Shown here piece by piece: positions 49,549 through 58,722 of a stretch of 64,000 bases of DNA. The stretch is from Renibacterium sp043789415 (GTDB lineage: Bacteria; Actinomycetota; Actinomycetes; Actinomycetales; Micrococcaceae), in contig NZ_JBDLLW010000001.1 of the NCBI RefSeq assembly GCF_043789415.1, positions 1 to 64,000 of the forward strand. The letters run 5' to 3'. Position numbers and translations under genes: made by a program. Within the stretch, counting starts at the first letter, position 1. The number at the start of each line of letters is the position of its first letter. The notes beneath the pieces are model-generated. The model was given only the letters and a program-made list of their open reading frames with translations. It was not told where the DNA came from and made no database searches.

Positions 49549-50958
49549 TCAGATGACCGCCTGTAGCGGGAGTTTGCTGGGGATGGACCCCGCGGTGTGT
49601 GAAGCCCGCAGCAAAGCTCCGACGCCCTCCTTCAGGTCCTCACGGCTATAAGTGAAGGGAATGCGCAGGAAGCGTTCAAAGGCGCCTTCCAGGCCGAATC
49701 TGGGTCCTGGCACAATGGCGAGTCCTTCGGACCGCGCGGCCAGCGCGAGCGCAGAAGAGGAGATGTCGCCGGTGTTGATCCAGAGTGACATTCCGCCATC
49801 GGGAAGCTGTAATTTCCACTGCGGGAAGTGCTCAGTGAGCTCGGCGGCCAGGAAATCACGGCCGCCCCGTAGCTCTCGACTGCGGTTGGCGGTCATCAAC
49901 TGGGTTTCTCGCAGCAGATAAATAGAAGCCAGTTGCTCCACCAGTGGAGTGCCGAGATCCATAGCGGGCCTGTTTCTGAGTACTTTGGCCATCAGGTCCT
50001 TCGGCCCGCGGATCCAGCCGATTCGAAGTCCGCCCCAAGCCAATTTGCCGAGCGAGCCGATGGTCACAATGCTGCTTGAGAAGCTCGCCATCGGCGGCAG
50101 CGGGCCGCGATCGATGTCCAGCTGGGCGGTGGTTTCATCCGCGATCAGAACGGTGCCTTCCCGCGCGGCGATCCGGGCGAGTCGCTGTCGGTCCTCGACG
50201 CTCATGCTGGCGCCCGTAGGATTCTGGAAATCGGGCATCAGGAAGCCCAGGCTGGGTGCGGAACGCCGGATCAGCAGTTGTCCTTCGGTGATGTCCCAGC
50301 CGCCCGCCGAGGTGACCGGCATGGCTAGCAGGCGGGCACCGGCGGCCAGGAAGGTATCAATCGCATGAGGGTAAGTGGGGTGCTCGATAAGAACCCGTTC
50401 CCCCGGGGAATGCAAGGTATGCGTGAGCAGGCTGAGGGCGTGCTGAGCGCCGAGGGTAATCAGCACTTGCTCGGGGGTGGTGGGCAAGCCTCTTTCCGAA
50501 TAATGATCGGCCACCGCGGAACGAAGCTCGGGGAGTCCCTGCATGTCGAAACCCTGATGACTGAGATAGTGCGGTAGCTGCTCCACAGCGAACTGGTAGG
50601 CCGCAGGGAGCCCCGGGTAGGCGGCGGCCGCAGCTTTACTGAAGTCCAGCGGGAGTTCCTGGGTCAGCTGGACCGGACCGCGCTGACCATCGGGCAGAGC
50701 CAGAGTTGAACCGGAGCCCCTGACACTGCGCAAATAACGTTCCTCGCGCAACTGAGCGTAGGCGGCCGCCACCGTGGTGCGTGAGATTTGGAGGGCCGAG
50801 CTGAGTTCTCGTTCAGCGGGCAACCGCGAGCCACTAGCCAAGCGGCCATCGATCAACATCACGCGAACGCGATCTGCCAAGGCGAGGTACGCGGCGCGGT
50901 GGGAGCGCCATTCGCCAAGATCACGGGCAAGACGGCGGGCGGAGATCTGTGATGACAT
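49549..50958 (-). CDS. MocR/PdxR-type regulator (GntR-aminotransferase fusion)
   Basis: 469 residues. The N-terminal GntR winged helix includes LALADRVRVMLIDGRLASGS and RLPAERELSSALQISRTTVA. It is followed by a class I aminotransferase domain with GAQHALSLLTHTLHSPGERV and the PLP-lysine motif in SLGKLAWGGLRIGWI. MocR proteins use PLP or PLP-amine adducts as ligands, and they usually do not catalyse. The gene is divergent from a YczE-like membrane protein gene; this pairing suggests that it regulates that gene. Four AAGGCC-type direct repeats lie between them. Confidence 0.88.
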   Translation of the reverse strand: MSSQISARRLARDLGEWRSHRAAYLALADRVRVMLIDGRLASGSRLPAERELSSALQISRTTVAAAYAQLREERYLRSVRGSGSTLALPDGQRGPVQLTQELPLDFSKAAAAAYPGLPAAYQFAVEQLPHYLSHQGFDMQGLPELRSAVADHYSERGLPTTPEQVLITLGAQHALSLLTHTLHSPGERVLIEHPTYPHAIDTFLAAGARLLAMPVTSAGGWDITEGQLLIRRSAPSLGFLMPDFQNPTGASMSVEDRQRLARIAAREGTVLIADETTAQLDIDRGPLPPMASFSSSIVTIGSLGKLAWGGLRIGWIRGPKDLMAKVLRNRPAMDLGTPLVEQLASIYLLRETQLMTANRSRELRGGRDFLAAELTEHFPQWKLQLPDGGMSLWINTGDISSSALALAARSEGLAIVPGPRFGLEGAFERFLRIPFTYSREDLKEGVGALLRASHTAGSIPSKLPLQAVI

Positions 50959-51030
50959 AAGGCCACTTTAGCCGAGTTCAAGGCCGCTATACAGGCCAGA
51001 TTCAAGAAATTGGATATGTGCCAAAAGGCC
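50959..51030. promoter_or_regulatory. Direct repeats in the MocR-yczE divergent promoter region
   Basis: AAGGCC at 50959, 50980 and 51025 and CAGGCC at 50992 are all in one orientation. The start-to-start spacings are 21, 12 and 33 bases, close to multiples of a helical turn. MocR proteins such as PdxR bind direct repeats; these fit. The -10/-35 elements are not clear. Confidence 0.4.
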
Positions 51031-51051
51031 AATTTTCGCCATGCTTGAAAA

Positions 51052-51732
51052 ATGAAAACATTCCTCCGCACCGGGAATCTCGCGGTTCGTCTGCTTCGGC
51101 TGTTCAGTGGGCTGTTCGCCTACGGCTTTGCGATAGCTCTTATGGTGCACGGCAATATTGGGCTGGCTCCCTGGGATGTGCTGACCCAAGGAGTATCCCG
51201 AACCACCGGTCTGTCTTTTGGCTGGTGCGTCATCTTGACATCGGTAGCGGTGCTCTTGCTCTGGATACCGCTGCGCCAGAAGCCAGGGTTCGGCACTTTG
51301 GTCAATGTGGCGCTGATCGGGGTTTTCGCCGATCTCGGTCTGGCCGTATTGCCGAGCCCTGGGGAACTAGGCTGGCAGATAGTGATGTTCCTGTCAGGGA
51401 TGGTGCTGCTGGCTTTCGCCACCGCGCTTTACGTTGGCGCGCGACTCGGCCCGGGGCCACGTGATGGGCTGATGACAGGTTTGGTGCGACGCACCGCCAA
51501 ACCTGTCTGGATGATCCGCAGCGGAATCGAAATCTCCGTCGTGCTGTTGGGATTTTTGCTGGGCGGCACCGTCGGGGCGGGCACAGTGGTGTTCGCGCTC
51601 GGAATCGGGCCCATCACGCAAATTGCCTTCCGTTGCCTTCTGGTCGATCTGAGCGCTCCAGAGCCGAGTGCTCAGCCAGTCATCTCGACCACGACAACAC
51701 CGAGTGCTGTGCTGCCAGGCGAAACGGCCTGA
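51052..51732 (+). CDS. YczE/YitT-like membrane protein
   Basis: 226 residues with five hydrophobic segments. Typical motifs are GLFAYGFAIALMVHGNIGLA, PWDVLTQGVSRTTGLSFGWC and GARLGPGPRDGLMTGL. Members of this group are of uncertain function; transport or a membrane-associated role linked to vitamin B6 or amino acid metabolism has been inferred from their association with MocR regulators. The last 53 bases overlap the convergent rlmA gene. Confidence 0.8.
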   Translation: MKTFLRTGNLAVRLLRLFSGLFAYGFAIALMVHGNIGLAPWDVLTQGVSRTTGLSFGWCVILTSVAVLLLWIPLRQKPGFGTLVNVALIGVFADLGLAVLPSPGELGWQIVMFLSGMVLLAFATALYVGARLGPGPRDGLMTGLVRRTAKPVWMIRSGIEISVVLLGFLLGGTVGAGTVVFALGIGPITQIAFRCLLVDLSAPEPSAQPVISTTTTPSAVLPGETA

Positions 51733-52582
51733 ACACGGAGACCCTGAAGGCCGCCTGAACCTGATAGGAAGCGGCGTCGAGGGCATCCTGCAGCACTTCC
51801 TCCTCGAGGTGATGACCCGACGGACCCATCATCACCAAGCTCTTCGCCGCTTCGTTGCCGAGCTGCAAACTCAACCTCACCTCCGATTCCTCGGCGAGTT
51901 CGAAATGCTCGGCGAGCCCTTCGTGGAGTACTGCATGCTTTCCGGGTTGCTGACTCAGCCGGCCAGCGAACAGCGGCAGACCCTCCAGGTGCTCGGCCAG
52001 CGGAGTGACCACCATGAGGATGCCGTCGTGCCGCAGCACGCGATGGAACTCGCTTGCGTTGCGCGGCGCGAAAACCACTGTGATGACATCTGCGGTTTTC
52101 GCGGCCAGTGGCCAAGGCCGCCAAAGGTCCCAGACCACTTGAAGCGTCTCGGGATTGTTGCGCACCGCTTGCCGCAGAGCTAGCGGGGATAGATCAAGGC
52201 CAATCGCTGAGAGCCCGGGGAATGATTCTCGTAGCAGACTCAGATAATAGCCGGTGCCCACCCCGGCATCGATCAGGAGCGAATCCACCCTTTGAGCTGG
52301 TGCGTGCCTTTTCAGCAGCGAACTGAGCTCCGCAGCCAGCGGAGCGAAGTAACCGGCACTCAGAAAATCGCTTCTGGCTTGCACCATTTCGGCGCTCTCC
52401 GGGGTGAACTTACTCGGTGTTCCGCTGAGCAGATTCAGATAGCCATACCTCGAGAAGTCGAAGCGATGCCCGGATGCACACACCGCCCCGGGCGTCCCAG
52501 TCTCATTCAACCCGAGCTGCTCTGCGCAGACCGGGCAGAGCAGTGCCTCAAGAGCAGTTGCTGAGATGTTTAGCCGACGCAT
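51680..52582 (-). CDS. 23S rRNA (guanine-N1)-methyltransferase, RlmA/TlrB family
   Basis: 300 residues. An N-terminal zinc ribbon (LLCPVCAEQLGL ... CASGHRFD) precedes GYLNLLSGTPSKFTPESAEM and a class I SAM methyltransferase core with LIDAGVGTGYYLSLLRESFP and IGLDLSPLALRQAV. The family methylates G745 (RlmA-I) or G748 (TlrB, tylosin resistance) of 23S rRNA; the sequence alone does not tell which. Its 3' end overlaps that of the YczE gene by 53 bases, tail to tail. Confidence 0.85.
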   Translation of the reverse strand: MRRLNISATALEALLCPVCAEQLGLNETGTPGAVCASGHRFDFSRYGYLNLLSGTPSKFTPESAEMVQARSDFLSAGYFAPLAAELSSLLKRHAPAQRVDSLLIDAGVGTGYYLSLLRESFPGLSAIGLDLSPLALRQAVRNNPETLQVVWDLWRPWPLAAKTADVITVVFAPRNASEFHRVLRHDGILMVVTPLAEHLEGLPLFAGRLSQQPGKHAVLHEGLAEHFELAEESEVRLSLQLGNEAAKSLVMMGPSGHHLEEEVLQDALDAASYQVQAAFRVSVFRPFRLAAQHSVLSWSR

Positions 52583-52750
52583 TGCATCATCCTAGCTCTG
52601 AGACGGCGCTGTCTCAGACGACCTCTACTCATTAGCCCCGTAGCGGTCGGGCTGTTTCGGTCGCGACTTCACCCACTCGACCGGTCTCGGTGCGGCTCGG
52701 GCATGGACTAAAGCTCCTGGTCGCTGATGAAGCGGGGAGGCAACGGACAG

Positions 52751-52826
52751 GGTCATCTGTACTGGGGCATCTGCACAAGCCATCTGCCAAGGCATCTGCA
52801 CAAGGTCATCTGCACAGGGCATTTCC
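52751..52826 (+). repeat. Degenerate CATCTGCACA repeat array upstream of the S9 peptidase gene
   Basis: About five copies of (G)GYCATCTGYACA spaced 12-15 bases: GGTCATCTGTAC, GGGCATCTGCACAA, GCCATCTGCCAA, GGCATCTGCACAA, GGTCATCTGCACAG. It is not a CRISPR: the spacers are missing and the units are short. It could be a multi-site operator for the peptidase gene. The rest of the 264-base gap is featureless. Confidence 0.7.
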
Positions 52827-52846
52827 GGAGAGGTAGGCTCGGAAAG

Positions 52847-54901
52847 GTGAAACCAGAACACCTGCCGCTGATCAAAACCCTTTCCGCGCCGTCCTTGCAC
52901 CCAGATGGCAACCGTGCAGTCATTGGGGTGACTCGCCCCGATTTGAGTGTGGATGGTTATCTTGGCCAGCTGTGGGAGGTCCGGTTGGACGACCTGGCGG
53001 AACCACGGCGAATCACCAGGGGCTTCAGGGACACGGCGCCAAAGTACTCGCCGGACGGCAAGGCTCTAGCCTTCTTGAGGACTAATCCTGGAGACGCTCC
53101 ACAGCTGTACCTGGTGGAGGCTCAGGGCGGGGAGCCGCAGCAGCTGACCGATCAGAAGCTCGGCGTGGAGTCATTCCGCTGGTCGCCGGATTCCAGGCGC
53201 ATCGTCTTTGCCTCTGCGGTGCCCCAGGAGGGGCGCTATGGCACGGTCGAAGGGGTAGCTGCGGGTGCCGAGGATCCGCGGCTCATCTCCGGCTACAAAT
53301 ACCGGTTGAACGGAGCGGGCTTCGTCGTCGATAAGCTCTCGCAGATCTTTGAACTTGAGGTTCCCCAGCAGACGGCGGAACCTCTTTTCGAACCCAGGGG
53401 CCGGGCCAAGCAAGGCGCTGAGAACGAGCCGTTCAAACCCTTCCCGGAGGCTAGACAGCTCACCGACGATGCTTTGACGCACTCGCAACCCCGCTACAGC
53501 GCCCAGGGGGAGAGGATCTATTTCATCGGGGAGCGACTGGACAGCGCCGATGGCTGCCTCGAACTGTATTCGATGACGGCTGAGGGCCATGAACTGACAC
53601 AGCTCAATAATCAGCCCTTCGACGGGTTCTCCGTGATGAACGCGGTGGAGTCGAAGGACGGCAAATGGTTATTCGTGCTGGGAGAAGAGCTCAGCAGCAG
53701 CGGAACGGATTTCGTGGCGAGTCAAGTGGGCATCTACCTCCGCTCCGCCACAGAGCCTTTCGCCACAGAGTCTGGTGCGTGGCGACGGCTCTCTGATGCC
53801 ACGAGCCGTGACTTCGGTGAATCTCCCGATCTGATCCCCTGGGGTGAGGATTCGGTGCTGGCCGTTGAACGCTCGCGAGGCGCCGGACGCCTGGTCAGGA
53901 TCAGCGCTCAGGGCGAACTGGAGGATCTGCTGGACGAGCAACTGCTGATCACCGGGCTGGACGCGGTGATTGCTGCACACGGCGATGACCCGGCAATCGT
54001 GCTCAGCCTGACAGACAGCGAGAGCTTCGGTGATCTCGCGGTACTGACCGGGCAAGGACTGAACCGACTCACCGATTTCTCCCGGGAATTCCGCGATCAG
54101 GCGGGACTGATACCGGCCGAAGAGCAGGTCTTCTCCTCGTCCGATGGTTACCCGGTGCACGGCTGGGTGCTGCTGCCGGAAGGCGAAGGTCCGCACCCGG
54201 TTCTGCTCAACATTCACGGCGGACCTTTCGCGCAATACGGCTGGGGACTCTTCGACGAGGCACAGGTCTATGCCTCCGCGGGGTACGCCGTGGTGATGTG
54301 CAACCCGCGTGGTTCGGGTGGCTATGGTTATCAGCATGCTCGGGCGATTAAGGGGCAGATGGGAACTGTCGATCTGGCCGATGTGCTCGGCTTCTTGGAG
54401 GGAGCGCTCGCCGAATACCCTCAGCTGGATTCCTCAAGGCTCGGCGTGATGGGCGGCTCTTATGGCGGTTATCTGACCGCTTGGACGATCAGCCAGGACC
54501 AACGTTTCCGGGCCGCGATCGTCGAACGGGGATACCTCGACCCGGTGAGTTTTGTCGGCTCGAGCGATATCGGTTGGATCTTCCCCAGCGAATACAACGG
54601 AACCGATGCCGCTGCGATAGCGGCGCAATCGCCGATGGCGCACCTCGCCAAGGTGCAAACCCCGACCTTCGTGATTCATTCGGAAGAGGACTGGCGGTGC
54701 CCGATTGAGCAGGCACAGCGGTATTTCGTCGGGCTCAAGAAGCTCGGCGTCGAGACTGAGTTGTTGATCTTCCCGGGGGAGAACCATGAACTATCCCGTT
54801 CGGGGCTGCCGCAGCACCGGAAACAGCGCTTCGAGCACATTCTGCGCTGGTGGAGTCGCTACCTGCCCACCGAACAGAACCAGGCCGTCGTCGAAATCTA
54901 G
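52847..54901 (+). CDS. S9 family peptidase (prolyl oligopeptidase-type)
   Basis: 684 residues from the GTG at 52847; a longer frame would translate the repeat array and is not credible. The N-terminal ~430 residues form a beta-propeller (TolB/DPP-IV-like). The C-terminal alpha/beta hydrolase has GGSYGGYL (Ser538), HSEEDWRCP (Asp615) and PGENHELS (His647). It is predicted to cut small peptides, as acylaminoacyl peptidases or dipeptidyl peptidases do; no signal peptide, so cytosolic. GGAGAGG lies 13 bases upstream of the GTG. It converges with def. Confidence 0.85.
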   Translation: MKPEHLPLIKTLSAPSLHPDGNRAVIGVTRPDLSVDGYLGQLWEVRLDDLAEPRRITRGFRDTAPKYSPDGKALAFLRTNPGDAPQLYLVEAQGGEPQQLTDQKLGVESFRWSPDSRRIVFASAVPQEGRYGTVEGVAAGAEDPRLISGYKYRLNGAGFVVDKLSQIFELEVPQQTAEPLFEPRGRAKQGAENEPFKPFPEARQLTDDALTHSQPRYSAQGERIYFIGERLDSADGCLELYSMTAEGHELTQLNNQPFDGFSVMNAVESKDGKWLFVLGEELSSSGTDFVASQVGIYLRSATEPFATESGAWRRLSDATSRDFGESPDLIPWGEDSVLAVERSRGAGRLVRISAQGELEDLLDEQLLITGLDAVIAAHGDDPAIVLSLTDSESFGDLAVLTGQGLNRLTDFSREFRDQAGLIPAEEQVFSSSDGYPVHGWVLLPEGEGPHPVLLNIHGGPFAQYGWGLFDEAQVYASAGYAVVMCNPRGSGGYGYQHARAIKGQMGTVDLADVLGFLEGALAEYPQLDSSRLGVMGGSYGGYLTAWTISQDQRFRAAIVERGYLDPVSFVGSSDIGWIFPSEYNGTDAAAIAAQSPMAHLAKVQTPTFVIHSEEDWRCPIEQAQRYFVGLKKLGVETELLIFPGENHELSRSGLPQHRKQRFEHILRWWSRYLPTEQNQAVVEI

Positions 54902-54912
54902 AAACCAGAAAT

Positions 54913-55542
54913 CTAGAAGCCCAAGCTTTCACGCGCCAGATCGATAGTCGGCTGGGCCCAGCGCTCCGCGTATTCAGCATTGTTGCTCAGCGAGCGGGTT
55001 TTCGCCTTGTCGATGTAGAGGGTCCCGGCGAGATGATCGGTCTCGTGCTGCACGATCCGGGCCTGCCAGCCGGCGAATTCCCGGTAGTTGCTTTCGCCCT
55101 CCGGCGTGATGAAGCTCAGGCCAACCGAACGGTGACGGCTGACCACGGCCTGCCAGCCTGACATGGACAGGCAGCCCTCGAAGAAATCCACAGATTCAGC
55201 ACCGAGCGGCTGGTAGCTGGGATTCAGGACGGCGAAAAAGGGCAATTCCTGCCGTTCCCGGGTGAGTCGTACTTCTTCGGAGACCGGATGCAGGTCTTCC
55301 ATTACCGCCAATTGCAGCGGAATACCGAGTTGCGGAGCGGCGAGTCCGACGCCGGGCGCGGCGTGCATGGTACGGCGCATCAATTCGATGAGCGCCTCGA
55401 GTTCGCCCTGTTCGAGCTGCCCGTCCCAGGGAGCCGAAACGACTCTCAACACGGGGTGTCCGGCCTGCACGATGGGCGGCACCGAGTCGCCTTGATGTTC
55501 TTCGAGAAGCTGCAGCACCGTGCTGCGGATCATTTCTGGCAT
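54913..55542 (-). CDS. def: Peptide deformylase
   Basis: 209 residues. Removes the formyl group from the initiator Met of nascent proteins. The three motifs are present: GVGLAAPQ (64-71), EGCLS (122-126) with the metal-ligand Cys124, and QHETDHL with His166, Glu167 and His170. A ~25-residue N-terminal extension and a C-terminal helix are typical of actinobacterial forms. It converges with the S9 peptidase gene with 11 bases between. Confidence 0.95.
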   Translation of the reverse strand: MPEMIRSTVLQLLEEHQGDSVPPIVQAGHPVLRVVSAPWDGQLEQGELEALIELMRRTMHAAPGVGLAAPQLGIPLQLAVMEDLHPVSEEVRLTRERQELPFFAVLNPSYQPLGAESVDFFEGCLSMSGWQAVVSRHRSVGLSFITPEGESNYREFAGWQARIVQHETDHLAGTLYIDKAKTRSLSNNAEYAERWAQPTIDLARESLGF

Positions 55543-55584
55543 GTTCAGAGTTTATGCCTTGGGGCAGGGTCGGTAAGCTGAATC

Positions 55585-55983
55585 ATGAGCTCTTCAGACC
55601 GGGATCGGTTTTTTGTCTACTTCCGCTCCGGGGCGGCAACTCTTGCCAAGGCCCAGGAGACTCTGCCCCTCCATGACCTTGAAGCGACGAGTAGTACGGA
55701 GAACACTTTTACGGTAGAAGCCGAAGGGCTGAGCTTCCAGGTCAGCCTAGAGGAATCTGAACAGGTCGCTGCGGAGGCCAGCCAAGCAGCAGGCGCTGAG
55801 CAGCAGTGGCAGCCCCTCAAAGAATGCTCAGCTCGTTTCCTGGTGCAGATCTCAGATCTACAGGAGGCTCTTGAGGAGATCAATACCATGCTTGAACTGC
55901 AGGAAGCGCTTCAGGATAGCTGCGATGGTTATCTGGTGCTGCCCTGGAACGGCGGCATACTCGGCCCCTGGGGTGTGAACTGA
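55585..55983 (+). CDS. Conserved protein of unknown function
   Basis: 132 residues, acidic and soluble, with a helical acidic part (QISDLQEALEEINTMLELQE) and a short tail PWNGGILGPWGVN. I recall no characterised relatives. It is divergent from def (42 bases between starts) and its stop touches the gluconokinase stop at 55983/55984, so the two genes converge with no gap. No motif supports a function. Confidence 0.55.
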   Translation: MSSSDRDRFFVYFRSGAATLAKAQETLPLHDLEATSSTENTFTVEAEGLSFQVSLEESEQVAAEASQAAGAEQQWQPLKECSARFLVQISDLQEALEEINTMLELQEALQDSCDGYLVLPWNGGILGPWGVN

Positions 55984-56502
55984 TCAGTCCGGCTGAGAGC
56001 TCAGCAGGCCGAGTCGCTCAATGATTTCAGCGACTTCCTGGGACGGCGATCCGCTGATCTTTACGCTCAGCGCGCGCTCGTCATCTTCGGGAGGCTCCAG
56101 GGCCTCGAACTGAGAATCCAGTAGAGATGAGGGCATGAAATGCCCGTGCCGGACAGAGAGACGTGCTGAAATTTCTTCGCGAGTCCCAGCAAGGTAGACG
56201 AAGACGACGTTGGGCAGTCTCAACCGGTCTCGATAGCGGCGTTTCAAAGCCGAGCAGGTGACGACGCCGGCCTGTCCGGTTCGCTCGTGCTCGGTGATCC
56301 ATTCGGAGATCTTCTCGAGCCAGGGCCAGCGGTCTTCATCGGTCAACGGCGTGCCGGCTGACATCTTGGCGACGTTCTCCGGCGGGTGCAGCTGATCGCC
56401 TTCAAGGTAGTCCCAGCCCAGCTGCCCGGCGAGCAGCGCGGCTACCGTGGTCTTCCCGGAGCCCGAAACTCCCATCACCACGAGAATTGGATGCTCGTTC
56501 AT
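55984..56502 (-). CDS. gntK: Gluconokinase
   Basis: 172 residues, a P-loop kinase: GVSGSGKTTVAALLAGQLGW (P-loop 11-19), EGDQLHPPENVAKMSAGTPL and LTDEDRWPWLEKI are the gluconate kinase signatures, and TCSALKRRYRDRLR follows. It phosphorylates D-gluconate to 6-phosphogluconate. No gluconate transporter or 6-phosphogluconate dehydrogenase gene is next to it, so it acts with genes elsewhere. Confidence 0.93.
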   Translation of the reverse strand: MNEHPILVVMGVSGSGKTTVAALLAGQLGWDYLEGDQLHPPENVAKMSAGTPLTDEDRWPWLEKISEWITEHERTGQAGVVTCSALKRRYRDRLRLPNVVFVYLAGTREEISARLSVRHGHFMPSSLLDSQFEALEPPEDDERALSVKISGSPSQEVAEIIERLGLLSSQPD

Positions 56503-56617
56503 CTAATCACCGCCGAAAGTAGGATCATCAAGCCGAAGCCGATGAATGTGGCCAAGGTGCGCCTGGGGTTTCAAGAGCTCCATCAGCACTGATCCCAACG
56601 CTAGCAGAGCGGCGAAA

Positions 56618-56646
56618 TGACTTTCCACCGGCCTAGCCGATAACAT
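56618..56646 (+). promoter_or_regulatory. Candidate thrS promoter
   Basis: TGACTT (56618-56623) and TAACAT (56641-56646) spaced 17 bases. This gives an untranslated leader of about 60 bases before the thrS ATG at 56713. I found no T-box-like specifier or antiterminator fold in it. Confidence 0.35.
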
Positions 56647-56712
56647 CAGTGAAGGCTTCCGTGGTCCCCGTATGCCATGGTCAGAACGCCTTAAACCGCC
56701 TGGGAGGCACCT

Positions 56713-58722
56713 ATGTCTGAACTCGTTAAAGTCACCGTCGACGGCGAAGCCAGAGAGTTCAGTTCGGGCACTACTGCTGCTCAGGTCTACCAGGATGATC
56801 GAACCGTGGTGGTAGCCCGGGTGAATGGCGAGTTGCGCGATCTGCATCAGCCACTGATCGACGGCAGCGCCCTGGAAGCAGTGACCATCGATTCACCCGA
56901 TGGTTTGAACGTGCTCCGGCACTCCACAGCACACGTCATGGCTCAAGCCGTGCAGCAGCTCCGCAAGGACGCCAAACTGGGCATCGGTCCGCACATCACC
57001 GACGGTTTCTACTTTGACTTCGATGTCGAAGAGCCCTTCACCCCCGAGGATCTCAAGCAACTCGAGAAGATGATGCTCAAGATCGTCAATGCCAACCAGC
57101 GTTTTGTCCGCCGGGTGGTCAGCGAGACCGAAGCGATTGAGGCGATGAAGGACGAGCCTTATAAGCTCGAATTGATCGGCTTGAAGGGCAATAGCGCGGA
57201 GGCAGCCGAAGGCGCGGCTCAGGAGGTCGGCGCCGGAGAGCTGACCATCTATCAGAACCTCGATAAGGACGGCGAAGTGGTCTGGCAAGACCTCTGCCGC
57301 GGTCCGCACTTGCCCAACACCAAGCTGATTTCCAACGCCTATGCGCTGACCCGCAGTGCGGCGGCTTATTGGCGCGGCGACCAGGCCAATAAGCAGCTGC
57401 AGCGCATCTATGGCACCGCCTGGCCGACCAAAGACGCGCTCAAGGCCTACCAGGAGCGGATCGCCGAAGCGGAACGCCGCGATCACCGCAAACTCGGCAC
57501 CGAACTAGATCTGTTCTCCTTTCCCGACGAGCTCGGCTCCGGGCTGCCGGTCTTCCACCCCAAGGGCGGAATCATCCGCAAGGAGATGGAAGATTACTCG
57601 CGGGCCCGTCATATCGAGGCCGGGTATGAATTCGTCTACACCCCGCACATCACCAAGGGGCACCTCTACGAAGTCTCGGGGCACCTCGACTGGTACCGGG
57701 ATGGCATGTTCCCCGCGATGCACGTCGACGAGGAGCTGGCCGAGGACGGCACCGTGCGCAAACCCGGCCAGGACTACTACCTGAAGCCGATGAACTGCCC
57801 GATGCACAACCTGATCTTCCGCTCGCGCGGCCGATCATACCGGGAGCTTCCGTTGCGGCTCTTCGAATTCGGCTCGGTCTACCGCTATGAGAAATCCGGG
57901 GTGATCCACGGCCTGACCAGAGTGCGTGGCATGACCCAGGACGACGCGCACATCTACTGCACCAAGGAGCAGATGAAGGAGGAACTCACCTCCACCCTGA
58001 ATTTTGTGCTCGGCCTGCTGAAGGACTATGGACTGGAAGACTTCTACCTCGAACTCTCCACCAAAGATCCGAATAAGTACGTCGGCTCGGATGAGGTCTG
58101 GGAGGAAGCCACTCGCACCCTGGCGGAAGTCGCCGCCGATTCCGGTCTGGAATTGGTGCCGGATCCAGCAGGCGCGGCATTCTATGGTCCGAAGATCTCG
58201 GTGCAGGCGAGGGATGCTATCGGCCGAACCTGGCAGATGTCGACGATTCAGCTGGATTTCAATCTGCCGGAGCGCTTCGAACTGGAATACCAGGCAGCAG
58301 ACGGTTCCCGTCAGCGGCCGGTGATGATTCACCGTGCACTCTTCGGTTCGGTGGAGCGCTTCATGGGCGTATTGACCGAGCACTATGCGGGTGCTTTCCC
58401 AGCTTGGCTGGCACCGGTTCAGGTGGTGGGTATTCCGGTGGCTGAGGCCTTTGACGGTTACATCTCAGAGCTGATCGACCGGCTGCGGAAGGCCGGAATC
58501 CGGGCTCAAGCAGACCTCTCCACGGACCGTTTCCCGAAGAAGATCCGCACCGCGAGCAAAGATAAGATCCCCTTCGTGCTGATCGCCGGCGGCGACGACG
58601 TCGAGGCCGGGGCGGTCTCTTTCAGATTCCGGGACGGCAGCCAGGACAACGGGGTGCCGGTGGATGATGCGATTGAGCGGATCGTGAGAATCGTCAAGGA
58701 ACGGAGCGACAGCCAGCGATGA
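56713..58722 (+). CDS. thrS: Threonine--tRNA ligase
   Basis: 669 residues from ATG with GGGAGG 5 bases upstream. It has a TGS domain at 1-62, the second additional domain with HSTAHVMAQA (editing Zn site), and the class II catalytic core: motif 1 around GSVYRYEKSG, motif 2 HGLTRVRGMTQDDAHIYC, the zinc site in MNCPMHN, and motif 3 HRALFGSVERFMGVL, plus the C-terminal anticodon-binding domain. It charges tRNA-Thr. It begins a thrS-HIT-pgsA operon; the HIT gene overlaps by 4 bases. Confidence 0.97.
   Translation: MSELVKVTVDGEAREFSSGTTAAQVYQDDRTVVVARVNGELRDLHQPLIDGSALEAVTIDSPDGLNVLRHSTAHVMAQAVQQLRKDAKLGIGPHITDGFYFDFDVEEPFTPEDLKQLEKMMLKIVNANQRFVRRVVSETEAIEAMKDEPYKLELIGLKGNSAEAAEGAAQEVGAGELTIYQNLDKDGEVVWQDLCRGPHLPNTKLISNAYALTRSAAAYWRGDQANKQLQRIYGTAWPTKDALKAYQERIAEAERRDHRKLGTELDLFSFPDELGSGLPVFHPKGGIIRKEMEDYSRARHIEAGYEFVYTPHITKGHLYEVSGHLDWYRDGMFPAMHVDEELAEDGTVRKPGQDYYLKPMNCPMHNLIFRSRGRSYRELPLRLFEFGSVYRYEKSGVIHGLTRVRGMTQDDAHIYCTKEQMKEELTSTLNFVLGLLKDYGLEDFYLELSTKDPNKYVGSDEVWEEATRTLAEVAADSGLELVPDPAGAAFYGPKISVQARDAIGRTWQMSTIQLDFNLPERFELEYQAADGSRQRPVMIHRALFGSVERFMGVLTEHYAGAFPAWLAPVQVVGIPVAEAFDGYISELIDRLRKAGIRAQADLSTDRFPKKIRTASKDKIPFVLIAGGDDVEAGAVSFRFRDGSQDNGVPVDDAIERIVRIVKERSDSQR

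Noticed and set aside
52751..52826. CRISPR array
   Set aside because: Units are only about 10-14 bases and there are no unique spacers; no cas gene is near.
52727..52846. An upstream ATG extending the S9 peptidase by 40 residues
   Set aside because: The extension would translate the CATCTGCACA repeats and resembles no peptidase N-terminus.
56503..56712. T-box leader before thrS
   Set aside because: No specifier loop, no conserved T-box sequence and no antiterminator/terminator pair could be recognised.
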